23,765 nucleotides of DNA from Bacillota bacterium (GTDB lineage: Bacteria > Bacillota_I > Bacilli_A > Acholeplasmatales > UBA5453): NCBI GenBank assembly GCA_023436805.1, contig JAEZHT010000018.1, forward strand, positions 1-23,765, given 5' to 3'. The notes below the pieces were generated by a model that made no database searches, was not told the DNA's origin, and worked only from the letters and a program-made list of their open reading frames with translations. This document shows positions 13,793 through 20,407 of the stretch, one piece after another (the first letter of the stretch is position 1; every line of letters starts with the position of its first letter). A program made the position numbers and the translations under genes.

Positions 13793-16609
13793 TTAGTTTT
13801 GATGAGGGAAATCTGTCCACCAGTTACCATAAACCTCGTTGAATTCGACGTTGTCAAATACATATGAGAAGAATTGGTCTTGGTTGATTTCAACTAATCT
13901 TTCAGCCTTAACATTGTTTGCAGCATTTGCAAAGTTGTAGTTGGTTGAATCTAACAATCTGTATAATAAGTTCAATTGGTTTTGTGAACCAGTGTACTTA
14001 GCATAGATTGGAGCGAAGTATGCAGTGATTGCAGAAGATACGCTTGAAGGTAAGTTTTCAACACCGTATTCAGAATCTACTTCATTTAAGTAAATTTGAA
14101 TTTGATTTGCAGAAATTGCATCGGTATCACTGTAAGCATTTAGGTAATACTTGTTACCTTCAGCATCGGTGTATTCGATTCTTTCGTAAATCATATATTC
14201 ATCGGTATCTTTAGCCTTAGAGTCATCGTCAGCAGTGAATTTAGCACTGCTTGCAACAGATCCGCCTGTAGCTAAGATTAAGTGCCATCCGAATGCAGTT
14301 TCTAATACTTGTGCATAGTCTGCTGGGGAAGCTTGTAACCATTGGCTAGGGAAAGACTTGTTTGCATCGTATTCAGCTCTAACTTGTGCATAAATATCTT
14401 TAGCACCAGCATAGAATGCGTCATCTAATTTAGATGTAGAACCGATGGTATTTGTAGAGTTAGTAATTGCGGATAAGTTTTCAAACTTGAGGTTTAAACC
14501 AGCTGATTTATAAGATGACCATCTGCATTCAGGGGTAACATCAAGTGGTGGAACTGTACAAGATTGTGGTGCAATTCTACCAGCTGTATTGAATTCTTCA
14601 ACAATGGCATTTAAACCAGTTGAAATCGAAGAATATGTCAATGCTCTATCGTGGATTAATACCATGAATTCAACCAATAGGTCTTGGAAGTCTGCCAATT
14701 CTTGAGCATCTAAAGTATCGAAATATTCAGATGGATCATCTGGTGCATCATTTTCGTCCATGTCGATGTAAACGAGTAAATGAGAAGCAGATAATGAGAA
14801 GAATTGATCTCTTAAACGGTTAGCATATTCAGCAAATGTAGCATAAATGGTATCACCATATTGTGCTTCAAGGTCTTTTAGGTAAGCATCTTCTAATGCA
14901 GCAGCAACATAAACGTTTTGAATGGCTTCATCAATTGAAGTTGCACGGAATGCTAACATTAAGAAGTTCTTTCTACCCATCGATGCTGGATAACCAGACG
15001 ATGCGTAGTAGTCTTGACCGAATTGCTTGATGATGGTTTCAATATTCTTACGATATTCAGCCATCTTTTCTTTTGTGATGGTATCCACATAATCGGATGC
15101 TTTCAATGTTTGACGGATAGCCATATCGATTGCAACAGATACACCAAGTCTCTTTTCGAGTTGTGCATAGAATGCATCTACAGTGATGTCTACGCCTTCA
15201 ACTTTAGCAATTAAAGTCTTGCTGGATTTAGAAGCAAGTTTAACTTCACTAAAGCTTTGTGCTAAGTATAATTGAACAAGTTCATCATAAATAACGATGT
15301 CTGCTTTATTGAGTCTTTCAGTTGCTTTGGTGGAAATATAAGAGGTAGTAAGTTTAGCTTCTAGTACTTCATTATAGATTTCTTCAGCTTTTTCAGTCAA
15401 TTGACCAGCTTCATCATAGACGATGAAATTTTTGTCTTCATCCATCCACTCTAAAACGGCTTCATTGTGGTCTTTAAGCTTATAAACTAAGAAGTAGTTA
15501 GAACCACTTAAACGTGGGCTTGCTGTAAATCTTGTTTCACCTTCAGCGGTTCCAAGTGTGTTGTAAATATAAGTACGTAGGCTTGTGTTTGTGAAGTCTT
15601 CATAAGCTTTTGTAAATGGAACATTGTCCAAATCAGCAAGAAGGCTATCAACAGTGTAGTTTGTATTTACTTGATCACGGAAACTGTAGATATAGTTGTA
15701 AATTTCTAAGAATTTTACGAGTGTTTCATCTTGTGTTAATGCGACGTCAGAATCAGAACCTGCATCTGGATTGATGGAGTATTTGTCGTAGTATTTACGA
15801 TAATCTGCTTCGCTGATTGAACCGGAATTGGAAATACCAAGTTCAGTTAATGTCGTTGCTGCACGTCCAGTTACCACACTTACTCTTGGGTCTTGGAGTA
15901 CATATAATTGGCTTCTGTAAGCCTTTAAGTTAAATCTACGTAATGTTGCGTTAGCTTCATTAAGGTTTACGAAACGAATGGTGATTGCACTCACATCGTA
16001 ATTGTTTTTAACGTTGTTATTGAAATAAGTAGCTAAATCTTTGTCGATGTTGATAAAGCTTGTGGAGTCTTTATCTTCAACTTCTTCTAGAAGAAGCGTT
16101 CTCGCATAAATCTTTTTAGCAACGTTAAGTTTGTAATAATCTAGGATATCAGAACTGTGGTTTTCGAAGTCAACGATGTCGATGTCGCCTTCTGTTACAG
16201 TAGAGTTAGCTAGATAGAATGAATCCACGAATGATTTCACTTTAGTGCTAATCGTTTTCGCATCATATTCTTTAAGTGTTTCCATATCTGAAGTACCGAA
16301 AATCGCTTCATTAGCAAACTTGACTAAATCTTCTGCATAAGTTGCAGGGTTTGCTTCGATTAAGGCTAGTTCTTCGGCATATAAGAGTTTTTCAATCATT
16401 TCGACTAAGACTGAAGAACTACTTAGACGCATCTCTTGATACAATTCTTTTTCAGTGATGCTGTATCCATCTCCACTTAGATAGACACTGTTACCAATGC
16501 TACCGTAAGGCGTGGATAAGGATTTGCTGCCGCATGCGGCAAGCGTAACTGCGAAAGTCGTAAGTAGGACTAAAGCAGCTAATTTCTTAATGAGATTAGT
16601 TTTATTCAC
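13793..16609 (-). CDS. Large PrsA/parvulin-like surface lipoprotein
   Basis: 938-residue exported lipoprotein, perhaps a foldase for secreted proteins. It has a basic start, a hydrophobic stretch and the lipobox LAAC with Cys26, so it is lipidated and held on the outer face of the membrane. Two SurA/PrsA_N-like helical modules share an ITxxxxYxxxL...S(V)...MI pattern (about 40-80 and 466-508). Further on, SHLLVYI (609-615) and AFGWHLILATGG (772-783) look like the first and last strands of a parvulin isomerase domain with a long insertion. The insertion has the only other cysteines, Cys684 and Cys695. GTG 16609 was chosen because AAGGAG lies 8 bases upstream and the signal peptide starts there. 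Foldase activity is an inference; the parvulin match is weak and key residues are uncertain. Confidence 0.7.
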   Translation of the reverse strand: MNKTNLIKKLAALVLLTTFAVTLAACGSKSLSTPYGSIGNSVYLSGDGYSITEKELYQEMRLSSSSVLVEMIEKLLYAEELALIEANPATYAEDLVKFANEAIFGTSDMETLKEYDAKTISTKVKSFVDSFYLANSTVTEGDIDIVDFENHSSDILDYYKLNVAKKIYARTLLLEEVEDKDSTSFINIDKDLATYFNNNVKNNYDVSAITIRFVNLNEANATLRRFNLKAYRSQLYVLQDPRVSVVTGRAATTLTELGISNSGSISEADYRKYYDKYSINPDAGSDSDVALTQDETLVKFLEIYNYIYSFRDQVNTNYTVDSLLADLDNVPFTKAYEDFTNTSLRTYIYNTLGTAEGETRFTASPRLSGSNYFLVYKLKDHNEAVLEWMDEDKNFIVYDEAGQLTEKAEEIYNEVLEAKLTTSYISTKATERLNKADIVIYDELVQLYLAQSFSEVKLASKSSKTLIAKVEGVDITVDAFYAQLEKRLGVSVAIDMAIRQTLKASDYVDTITKEKMAEYRKNIETIIKQFGQDYYASSGYPASMGRKNFLMLAFRATSIDEAIQNVYVAAALEDAYLKDLEAQYGDTIYATFAEYANRLRDQFFSLSASHLLVYIDMDENDAPDDPSEYFDTLDAQELADFQDLLVEFMVLIHDRALTYSSISTGLNAIVEEFNTAGRIAPQSCTVPPLDVTPECRWSSYKSAGLNLKFENLSAITNSTNTIGSTSKLDDAFYAGAKDIYAQVRAEYDANKSFPSQWLQASPADYAQVLETAFGWHLILATGGSVASSAKFTADDDSKAKDTDEYMIYERIEYTDAEGNKYYLNAYSDTDAISANQIQIYLNEVDSEYGVENLPSSVSSAITAYFAPIYAKYTGSQNQLNLLYRLLDSTNYNFANAANNVKAERLVEINQDQFFSYVFDNVEFNEVYGNWWTDFPHQN

Positions 16610-16646
16610 AATGTTCACTCCTTGAATTTTAATCACAAGCACTATT

Positions 16647-16675
16647 AATATAACACACATATATGGGGTTTGCAA
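16647..16675 (-). promoter_or_regulatory. Promoter of the large lipoprotein gene
   Basis: On the minus strand TTGCAA (16675-16670), a 17-base spacer and TATATT (16652-16647), with TG one base before the -10. AAGGAG and the GTG start follow. It looks like a strong promoter. Confidence 0.7.
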
Positions 16676-16713
16676 TCGTTTTTATGTGTTTTCACAATCT
16701 CACACAAAAGCCT

Positions 16714-16757
16714 TAATATGAAATATTAGGTATTTAGGTTGGGCTTCATGTTATAAT
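16714..16757 (+). promoter_or_regulatory. Extended -10 promoter and upstream inverted repeat of walJ
   Basis: TGTTATAAT (16749-16757) is an extended -10. Upstream, TAATAT (16714-16719) and ATATTA (16723-16728) form an inverted repeat with a GAA spacer, about where a -35 region would begin, so it could be an operator. The predicted transcript start is only about 9 bases before the TTG start codon. Confidence 0.5.
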
Positions 16758-16772
16758 GGTTTTGGTGATATT

Positions 16773-17555
16773 TTGAAACTATATTCTATTGCAAGTGGTT
16801 CAAGCGGAAATGCCACTTATATTGAACATGAAAATTTAAGAATATTGGTCGATGCGGGCATCAGTTTTAAGAAGCTTAGTAACGCTTTTTTAAGTGAAAA
16901 TTTGAGTGTGTTACACCTAACTCATGTCCTAATTACACATGAACATATCGATCACATCCGTGGTATGGAAACCCTCTTTAATAATATAAATGTACCGATT
17001 TATACTTCTTATGGCACTGCAAAGTATATGAAATACCTTGAAAGTGAAAAGTTTTCGGACAAAGTGCGCATCATTGAAGCATTCTCTCCATTTACAATTG
17101 GGTCATTAACAATTACACCAATACCGTTGTCACATGATGCAGCAGAACCTTTAGGTTTTATATTTGAAACAAAAAGTGTTAAGTTGGGCTATGTGACTGA
17201 TACTGGATACATTCGTGAGGGCTTAATAGAGCCGTTATCAAATTGTGATTTCTACTATTTTGAAGCCAATCACGACCCTGTATTATTAAAAAATTCAAAT
17301 AGACCTTATCCGACAATCCATCGTATTTTAACAGAACGTGGACACTTATCTAATGAAGATTCAGCCTATTATTTATCAAAAATGATAGGACCAAAGACTA
17401 AAGGGATCATCATGGCCCATATTTCTGAGGAATGCAACACCATCGATAAGATTAAAACAACCTATCAAACGGTATTCAAAGCCAATAAACAATCATTCGA
17501 ATCGTTAAAGATATATTACGCTTCACAAACACCTCTTGAGGTCATTGATTTATGA
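16773..17555 (+). CDS. walJ: WalJ/YycJ-type metallo-beta-lactamase-fold hydrolase
   Basis: 260-residue cytosolic metallohydrolase of the YycJ family, studied in Bacillota as WalJ and linked to coordination of cell division with DNA replication; it probably acts on nucleic acid. The metal site is THEHIDH (His56, His58, Asp60, His61), with His121 (LSHDA), Asp143 (VTDTG) and His216 (AHISEE) completing the MBL set. ANHD (165-168) and the GHLSN motif (190-194) are typical. The start is TTG 16773, preceded by GGTGA (16764-16768); the family normally opens KLYSIASGSSGN. Its TGA overlaps the ATG of rlmH. In Bacillus this gene is in the walRK operon upstream of rlmH; here it keeps rlmH but no walRK is seen. 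Confidence 0.88.
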   Translation: MKLYSIASGSSGNATYIEHENLRILVDAGISFKKLSNAFLSENLSVLHLTHVLITHEHIDHIRGMETLFNNINVPIYTSYGTAKYMKYLESEKFSDKVRIIEAFSPFTIGSLTITPIPLSHDAAEPLGFIFETKSVKLGYVTDTGYIREGLIEPLSNCDFYYFEANHDPVLLKNSNRPYPTIHRILTERGHLSNEDSAYYLSKMIGPKTKGIIMAHISEECNTIDKIKTTYQTVFKANKQSFESLKIYYASQTPLEVIDL

Positions 17556-17998
17556 AGTTAACTATCATTTGTGTTGGTAAAATGAAGCAAACCTATTTAA
17601 AAGATGCGATACAAGACTACATCAAACAATTACCATACTCCATGGAAATCATCGAAGTTCAAGATGAAAAAGAGTCGTCTGGTATGGTGATTGAAGAAAA
17701 ACGCATTTTAAGTAAAGTAGGCCCTAACGATTTTGTCATTGGGTTAGCGATTAAAGGGGGTATGTTAACCTCTGAACAATTTGCGGACAAGCTGGATCGT
17801 TGGATGACATACGATAAAAGAGATTTAACGTTTATCATTGGCGGTTCTTACGGATTCACTGAAGCAGTTTATGCACGCTGTAATTACCTATTGTCCTTTT
17901 CAAAAATGACTTTTCCCCATCAATTGATGAGAGTAATTTTGGTTGAGCAGATTTATCGTGGGTTTCAAATACTCAAAGGACATCCATATCACAAGTAA
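17552..17998 (+). CDS. rlmH: 23S rRNA (pseudouridine1915-N3)-methyltransferase
   Basis: SPOUT-class methyltransferase that methylates pseudouridine 1915 in helix 69 of 23S rRNA on assembled ribosomes, using SAM. 148 residues, slightly shorter than the usual 155-160. The knotted SAM-binding region is intact: FIIGGSYG (94-101), then SFSKMTFPHQLMRVILVEQIYRGFQILKGHPYHK to the C-terminus, with the conserved HxxYHK-type end. Overlap of 4 bases with walJ implies coupled translation. Terminator-like hairpin follows. Confidence 0.95.
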   Translation: MKLTIICVGKMKQTYLKDAIQDYIKQLPYSMEIIEVQDEKESSGMVIEEKRILSKVGPNDFVIGLAIKGGMLTSEQFADKLDRWMTYDKRDLTFIIGGSYGFTEAVYARCNYLLSFSKMTFPHQLMRVILVEQIYRGFQILKGHPYHK

Positions 17999-18018
17999 AA
18001 CCACAGGATTGTGGTTTT
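17997..18018 (+). terminator. Probable terminator after rlmH
   Basis: AAAACCACA (17997-18005) pairs with TGTGGTTTT (18010-18018), 4-base loop GGAT. The T-run is only four bases and then interrupted, so termination may be partial. Confidence 0.6.
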
Positions 18019-18105
18019 AAATTTATAAAAACCAATTACAATTTTCTTTACTATGTAAAACCATATAAAAATGATAATAGTGCATAAAATGAAAGTCAAA
18101 TAAAT

Positions 18106-18123
18106 AATATAATGCATTATATT
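18106..18123. promoter_or_regulatory. 18-bp perfect palindrome over the HAD-mscL promoter
   Basis: AATATAATGCATTATATT is identical on both strands. It contains TATAAT (18108-18113), which is the likely -10 for the HAD gene, and its mirror on the other strand. There is no good -35. A dyad centred on a -10 would suit a repressor, or divergent transcription. The gap from 18019 to 18105 holds only A/T-rich sequence in which I see no gene. Confidence 0.45.
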
Positions 18124-18152
18124 CCATCGTCTAAATAAGTGAGGTGTTTCGT

Positions 18153-18791
18153 ATGTATCAATATGTTATTTGGGATTTTAATGGAACAATATTAGATGAT
18201 TTGGATTTATGTTTGGACCTATTAAACCAAATGTTGATCCAACAATCTAAACCTGTTTTATCTGTCGAAGCATACAAAAATGTATTCGGATTTCCAATTA
18301 AAGACTATTATATTCAAGCTGGTCTTACTTTTGAAAAGATATCATTTGATGAACTTAGCCAATTTTTTATTGAAAGATACCAGCCTTCAAGCTTTAAATG
18401 TAACATCCATACAGGTGTGATCGAGACTTTAAATCAATTAAGAGAACTTGGCATTAAGAACATCGTTTTATCCGCTTCTCAAACAGATAACTTGATTGAA
18501 CAGACCAAGGTACTCAAAATCTATGATTTTTTTGAACATATTATCGGTACCGACAATATAAAAGGTCAAGGTAAAGTTGAACGTGGTATTCAATTTATGC
18601 AATCAGCCAATATTGATCCTAATACTTGTTTGTATGTCGGAGATACCATACACGATGCAGAGGTAGCCAAAGCTTTGGGCGTAAAAGTGTTGTTGTATGC
18701 GGGTGGACACCAATCAGAAAGCAGATTACGAACTGCAAATGAAAGAATTATTTATGATTTTGGTGATATAATTAACCTTGTAAAGGGGTGA
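18153..18791 (+). CDS. HAD-superfamily hydrolase, phosphoglycolate-phosphatase-like
   Basis: 212-residue cytosolic HAD phosphatase with a helical cap. Motif I is DFNGT (8-12): Asp8 is the nucleophile, but the second acid of the usual DxDGT is Asn10. Motif II is Ser107 (VLSAS), motif III Lys141 (GQGK), and motif IV GDTIHD with Asp164 and Asp168. Asn at this place occurs in a set of Bacillota HAD proteins as far as I recall, but it removes the general acid of classical phosphatases. ATG 18153 was chosen because GAGGTG (18141-18146) lies 6 bases upstream; the GTG at 18144 falls within that site. It ends 8 bases before mscL. The substrate is unknown. Confidence 0.8.
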   Translation: MYQYVIWDFNGTILDDLDLCLDLLNQMLIQQSKPVLSVEAYKNVFGFPIKDYYIQAGLTFEKISFDELSQFFIERYQPSSFKCNIHTGVIETLNQLRELGIKNIVLSASQTDNLIEQTKVLKIYDFFEHIIGTDNIKGQGKVERGIQFMQSANIDPNTCLYVGDTIHDAEVAKALGVKVLLYAGGHQSESRLRTANERIIYDFGDIINLVKG

Positions 18792-18799
18792 ATTTTATT

Positions 18800-19267
18800 A
18801 TGAAATTCCTTAAAGGTTTTAAAGCGTTTGTCAGTCGCGGTAATATTTTAGACTTGGCTGTTGGGGTCATCATGGCTACAGCCTTTGGTAAAATTGTTTC
18901 ATCCATGATCAACGACATTTTATTTCCACTGATTGCAGCACTGTTAGGTGAAGCAGATTTTAAGGACCTTGTTTGGCGAGTAAGAGAAATCGGTACTGAC
19001 GCCATCTCAGGAGATCCAATTTATGCTACAGTGAAGTATGGTAATTTTATTCAAGTGACATTTGAATTTCTATTAATTGCACTATTTATTTATATAGTGA
19101 TTGTTCAAATGGTCAAAGGACAAGCAAAAAAAGAACGTTTGGCTGAAGAAGAAAGAATTAAAAAAGAAGAAGAAGCAAAATTAAATCCACAACCTGTAGT
19201 AAAACCAGAAGATATCGTATTATTAGAAGAAATCAGAGACTTATTAAAGAAAAACAGCACTAAATAA
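18800..19267 (+). CDS. mscL: Large-conductance mechanosensitive channel
   Basis: Pentameric membrane channel that opens under strong membrane tension and releases solutes on hypo-osmotic shock. 155 residues: N-terminal amphipathic start MKFLKGFKAFVSRGNILDLAVGVIMATAFG with the first helix to about residue 48, periplasmic loop, second helix (about 76-98), and a charged C-terminal helix ending LLEEIRDLLKK. An extra charged linker rich in Lys/Glu lies at about 102-130. ATG 18800 is used because the family starts here; AAAGGGG (18782-18788) is 11 bases upstream, a little far, and the GTG at 18788 lies inside it. Probably co-transcribed with the HAD gene. Confidence 0.96.
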   Translation: MKFLKGFKAFVSRGNILDLAVGVIMATAFGKIVSSMINDILFPLIAALLGEADFKDLVWRVREIGTDAISGDPIYATVKYGNFIQVTFEFLLIALFIYIVIVQMVKGQAKKERLAEEERIKKEEEAKLNPQPVVKPEDIVLLEEIRDLLKKNSTK

Positions 19268-19277
19268 GTGCTTTTTT
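19256..19277 (+). terminator. Small terminator-like hairpin after mscL
   Basis: AGCACT (19256-19261) pairs with AGTGCT (19267-19272), 5-base loop, followed by T's to 19277. The next gene's AGGAGA (19281-19286) comes right after, so read-through is possible. Confidence 0.55.
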
Positions 19278-19292
19278 CATAGGAGAACTTTT

Positions 19293-20186
19293 ATGGACTT
19301 GGAAATTTTTAAACAAAAGATGTATGGCCAAGGCAGAGACTTGGAAGTTGCGATATTCAATACTTTGTTCGAAAAAGATGAAAAAGAGATGGTTGCTTAT
19401 GCACTTTCTATATATCAAAATAAAGATGGCGGTTTTGGTCATGGCTTAGAACCGGATTCAACCAATCCCAACTCTTCTCCATTTCAAACATCGATTGCAC
19501 TAGAAATATTAGTCGATGTGGGATTTAGAGACAGCAATTTGGATGAGTATACAAAAGATATGGTTAATCGTACTTTCAAATACCTAATTAAGACCATTGA
19601 TAATGATTTATGGCCATCAACTATACCGTCGAATAATGATTATCCTTGCGCTATATGGTGGATGCATGATCCAAATAAACCACAAACCATTAACCCAACA
19701 GGCAGTATATTAGCATCAACAATTTTGCTTGCAAATAAAAATACATCTGGCTATAAGTCAGCTTTGTCACTAGCAACCAAACACATCACTTCATATTTGA
19801 ATATACCATGTAGTGAAAAACACGATCTTGTTGTACTTGCAAGACTATACCATGCGTTGAAAGAAGAAGAGCCTGGATTTGAATTGCTAGCACAATTCAA
19901 GGATAAACTTTTCACAGAAATTCAGGGCTCAATTGATCCTATAGATGCATGGGAAGGTTATGCTACCATGCCATTTGATTATCCCATTGATGATGAAAAC
20001 TATGGTATCGATTCGGATGTATTGAAAGCATCTGTAGACTATTTGAATAAAACACTCAAAACAAATTATTGGGAACCTTCTTGGCAATGGTATAAAGATG
20101 AAGATACTTTTGAGATACAGTCTATTAAGTGGCACGGTGTATTGATTAATAAATTCTTATCGTACATCTCACATATTCAAAAATAA
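19293..20186 (+). CDS. Unrecognised protein with prenyltransferase/terpenoid-cyclase-like toroid repeats
   Basis: 297-residue soluble protein without signal peptide or membrane segment. NKDGGFGHGLEPD (about 43-55) resembles the QxDGGFG repeat of alpha/alpha-toroid proteins (terpenoid cyclases, prenyltransferase beta subunits, and related bacterial proteins). Other features are a Trp-rich patch (WPSTIPSNN, CAIWWMHDP, WEPSWQWYKDED) and alternating helical segments. I cannot assign a reaction; no DxDD or zinc-binding set typical of cyclases or protein prenyltransferases is evident. AGGAGA (19281-19286) precedes the ATG by 6 bases. It follows mscL after a weak terminator and ends before the aromatic operon leader. 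Confidence 0.6.
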   Translation: MDLEIFKQKMYGQGRDLEVAIFNTLFEKDEKEMVAYALSIYQNKDGGFGHGLEPDSTNPNSSPFQTSIALEILVDVGFRDSNLDEYTKDMVNRTFKYLIKTIDNDLWPSTIPSNNDYPCAIWWMHDPNKPQTINPTGSILASTILLANKNTSGYKSALSLATKHITSYLNIPCSEKHDLVVLARLYHALKEEEPGFELLAQFKDKLFTEIQGSIDPIDAWEGYATMPFDYPIDDENYGIDSDVLKASVDYLNKTLKTNYWEPSWQWYKDEDTFEIQSIKWHGVLINKFLSYISHIQK

Positions 20187-20205
20187 GTTGTATTTGAGGC
20201 ATTTC

Positions 20206-20214
20206 TGTGATAAT
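20206..20214 (+). promoter_or_regulatory. Candidate extended -10 promoter of the aro operon leader
   Basis: TGTGATAAT (20206-20214) has the TGn extension and 5 of 6 consensus -10 bases. TTGTAT at 20188-20193 is a weak -35 with a short spacer to this element. A transcript starting about 20221 would contain the entire leader. Confidence 0.5.
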
Positions 20215-20242
20215 ATATTTTCAAAAAGAAGGCTTGATTTTA

Positions 20243-20290
20243 ATGCAAAAGACTCAAATTAGATTTTCCTATTACTATTATTATATTTAA
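20243..20290 (+). CDS. Tyrosine leader peptide of the aromatic operon
   Basis: A 15-codon ORF encoding MQKTQIRFSYYYYYI, with five consecutive Tyr codons (TAT TAC TAT TAT TAT, 20270-20284) after a Phe and a Ser. AGAAGG (20227-20232) lies 10 bases before the ATG. The UAA (20288-20290) begins the first hairpin. There is no homology-based family for such peptides; the evidence is the residue bias, ribosome binding site, position before aroF-tyrA, and the downstream terminator. A chance run of Tyr is possible in T/A-rich DNA but unlikely with the other signals. No separate function for the peptide is proposed; its translation would be the sensor. Confidence 0.78.
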   Translation: MQKTQIRFSYYYYYI

Positions 20291-20385
20291 GGGAATGCAA
20301 ACACATTCCTTTTTATTGGTGAACATAATAGGAAATGTGCTAATTGATGAACTTCTTATCCTTAGGACATTCCTAAGGATTTTTT
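20289..20385 (+). promoter_or_regulatory. Attenuator structure before aroF
   Basis: Strand 1 AAGGGAATG (20289-20297) pairs with strand 2 CATTCCTTT (20304-20312). Strand 3 AGGAAATGTG (20330-20339) can pair with CACATTCCT (20302-20310), one bulge, or with ACATTCCT (20367-20374) in the terminator. The second pairing would disrupt the terminator. So 1:2 would free strand 3 for antitermination, and 2:3 would allow termination. No T-box consensus is seen. Confidence 0.65.
20358..20385 (+). terminator. Terminator of the aro leader (attenuator)
   Basis: ATCCTTAGG (20358-20366) pairs perfectly with CCTAAGGAT (20372-20380), loop ACATT, then six T's (20380-20385). It lies 8 bases before the aroF ribosome binding site AAGGAG (20393-20398), so it cannot be the end of the previous gene, which stops 170 bases earlier. 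Confidence 0.88.
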
Positions 20386-20407
20386 CATTTTTAAGGAGAG
20401 AAAAACC

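Noticed and set aside
20270..20287. Simple TAT repeat only
   Set aside because: The run is in frame with a start codon and a ribosome binding site, contains one TAC, and stops at a hairpin, so a coding reading is better supported.
20187..20407. T-box riboswitch in front of aroF
   Set aside because: No AGGGTGG-type T-box sequence or specifier-loop layout is present, and the 187-base leader is explained by an ORF plus hairpins.
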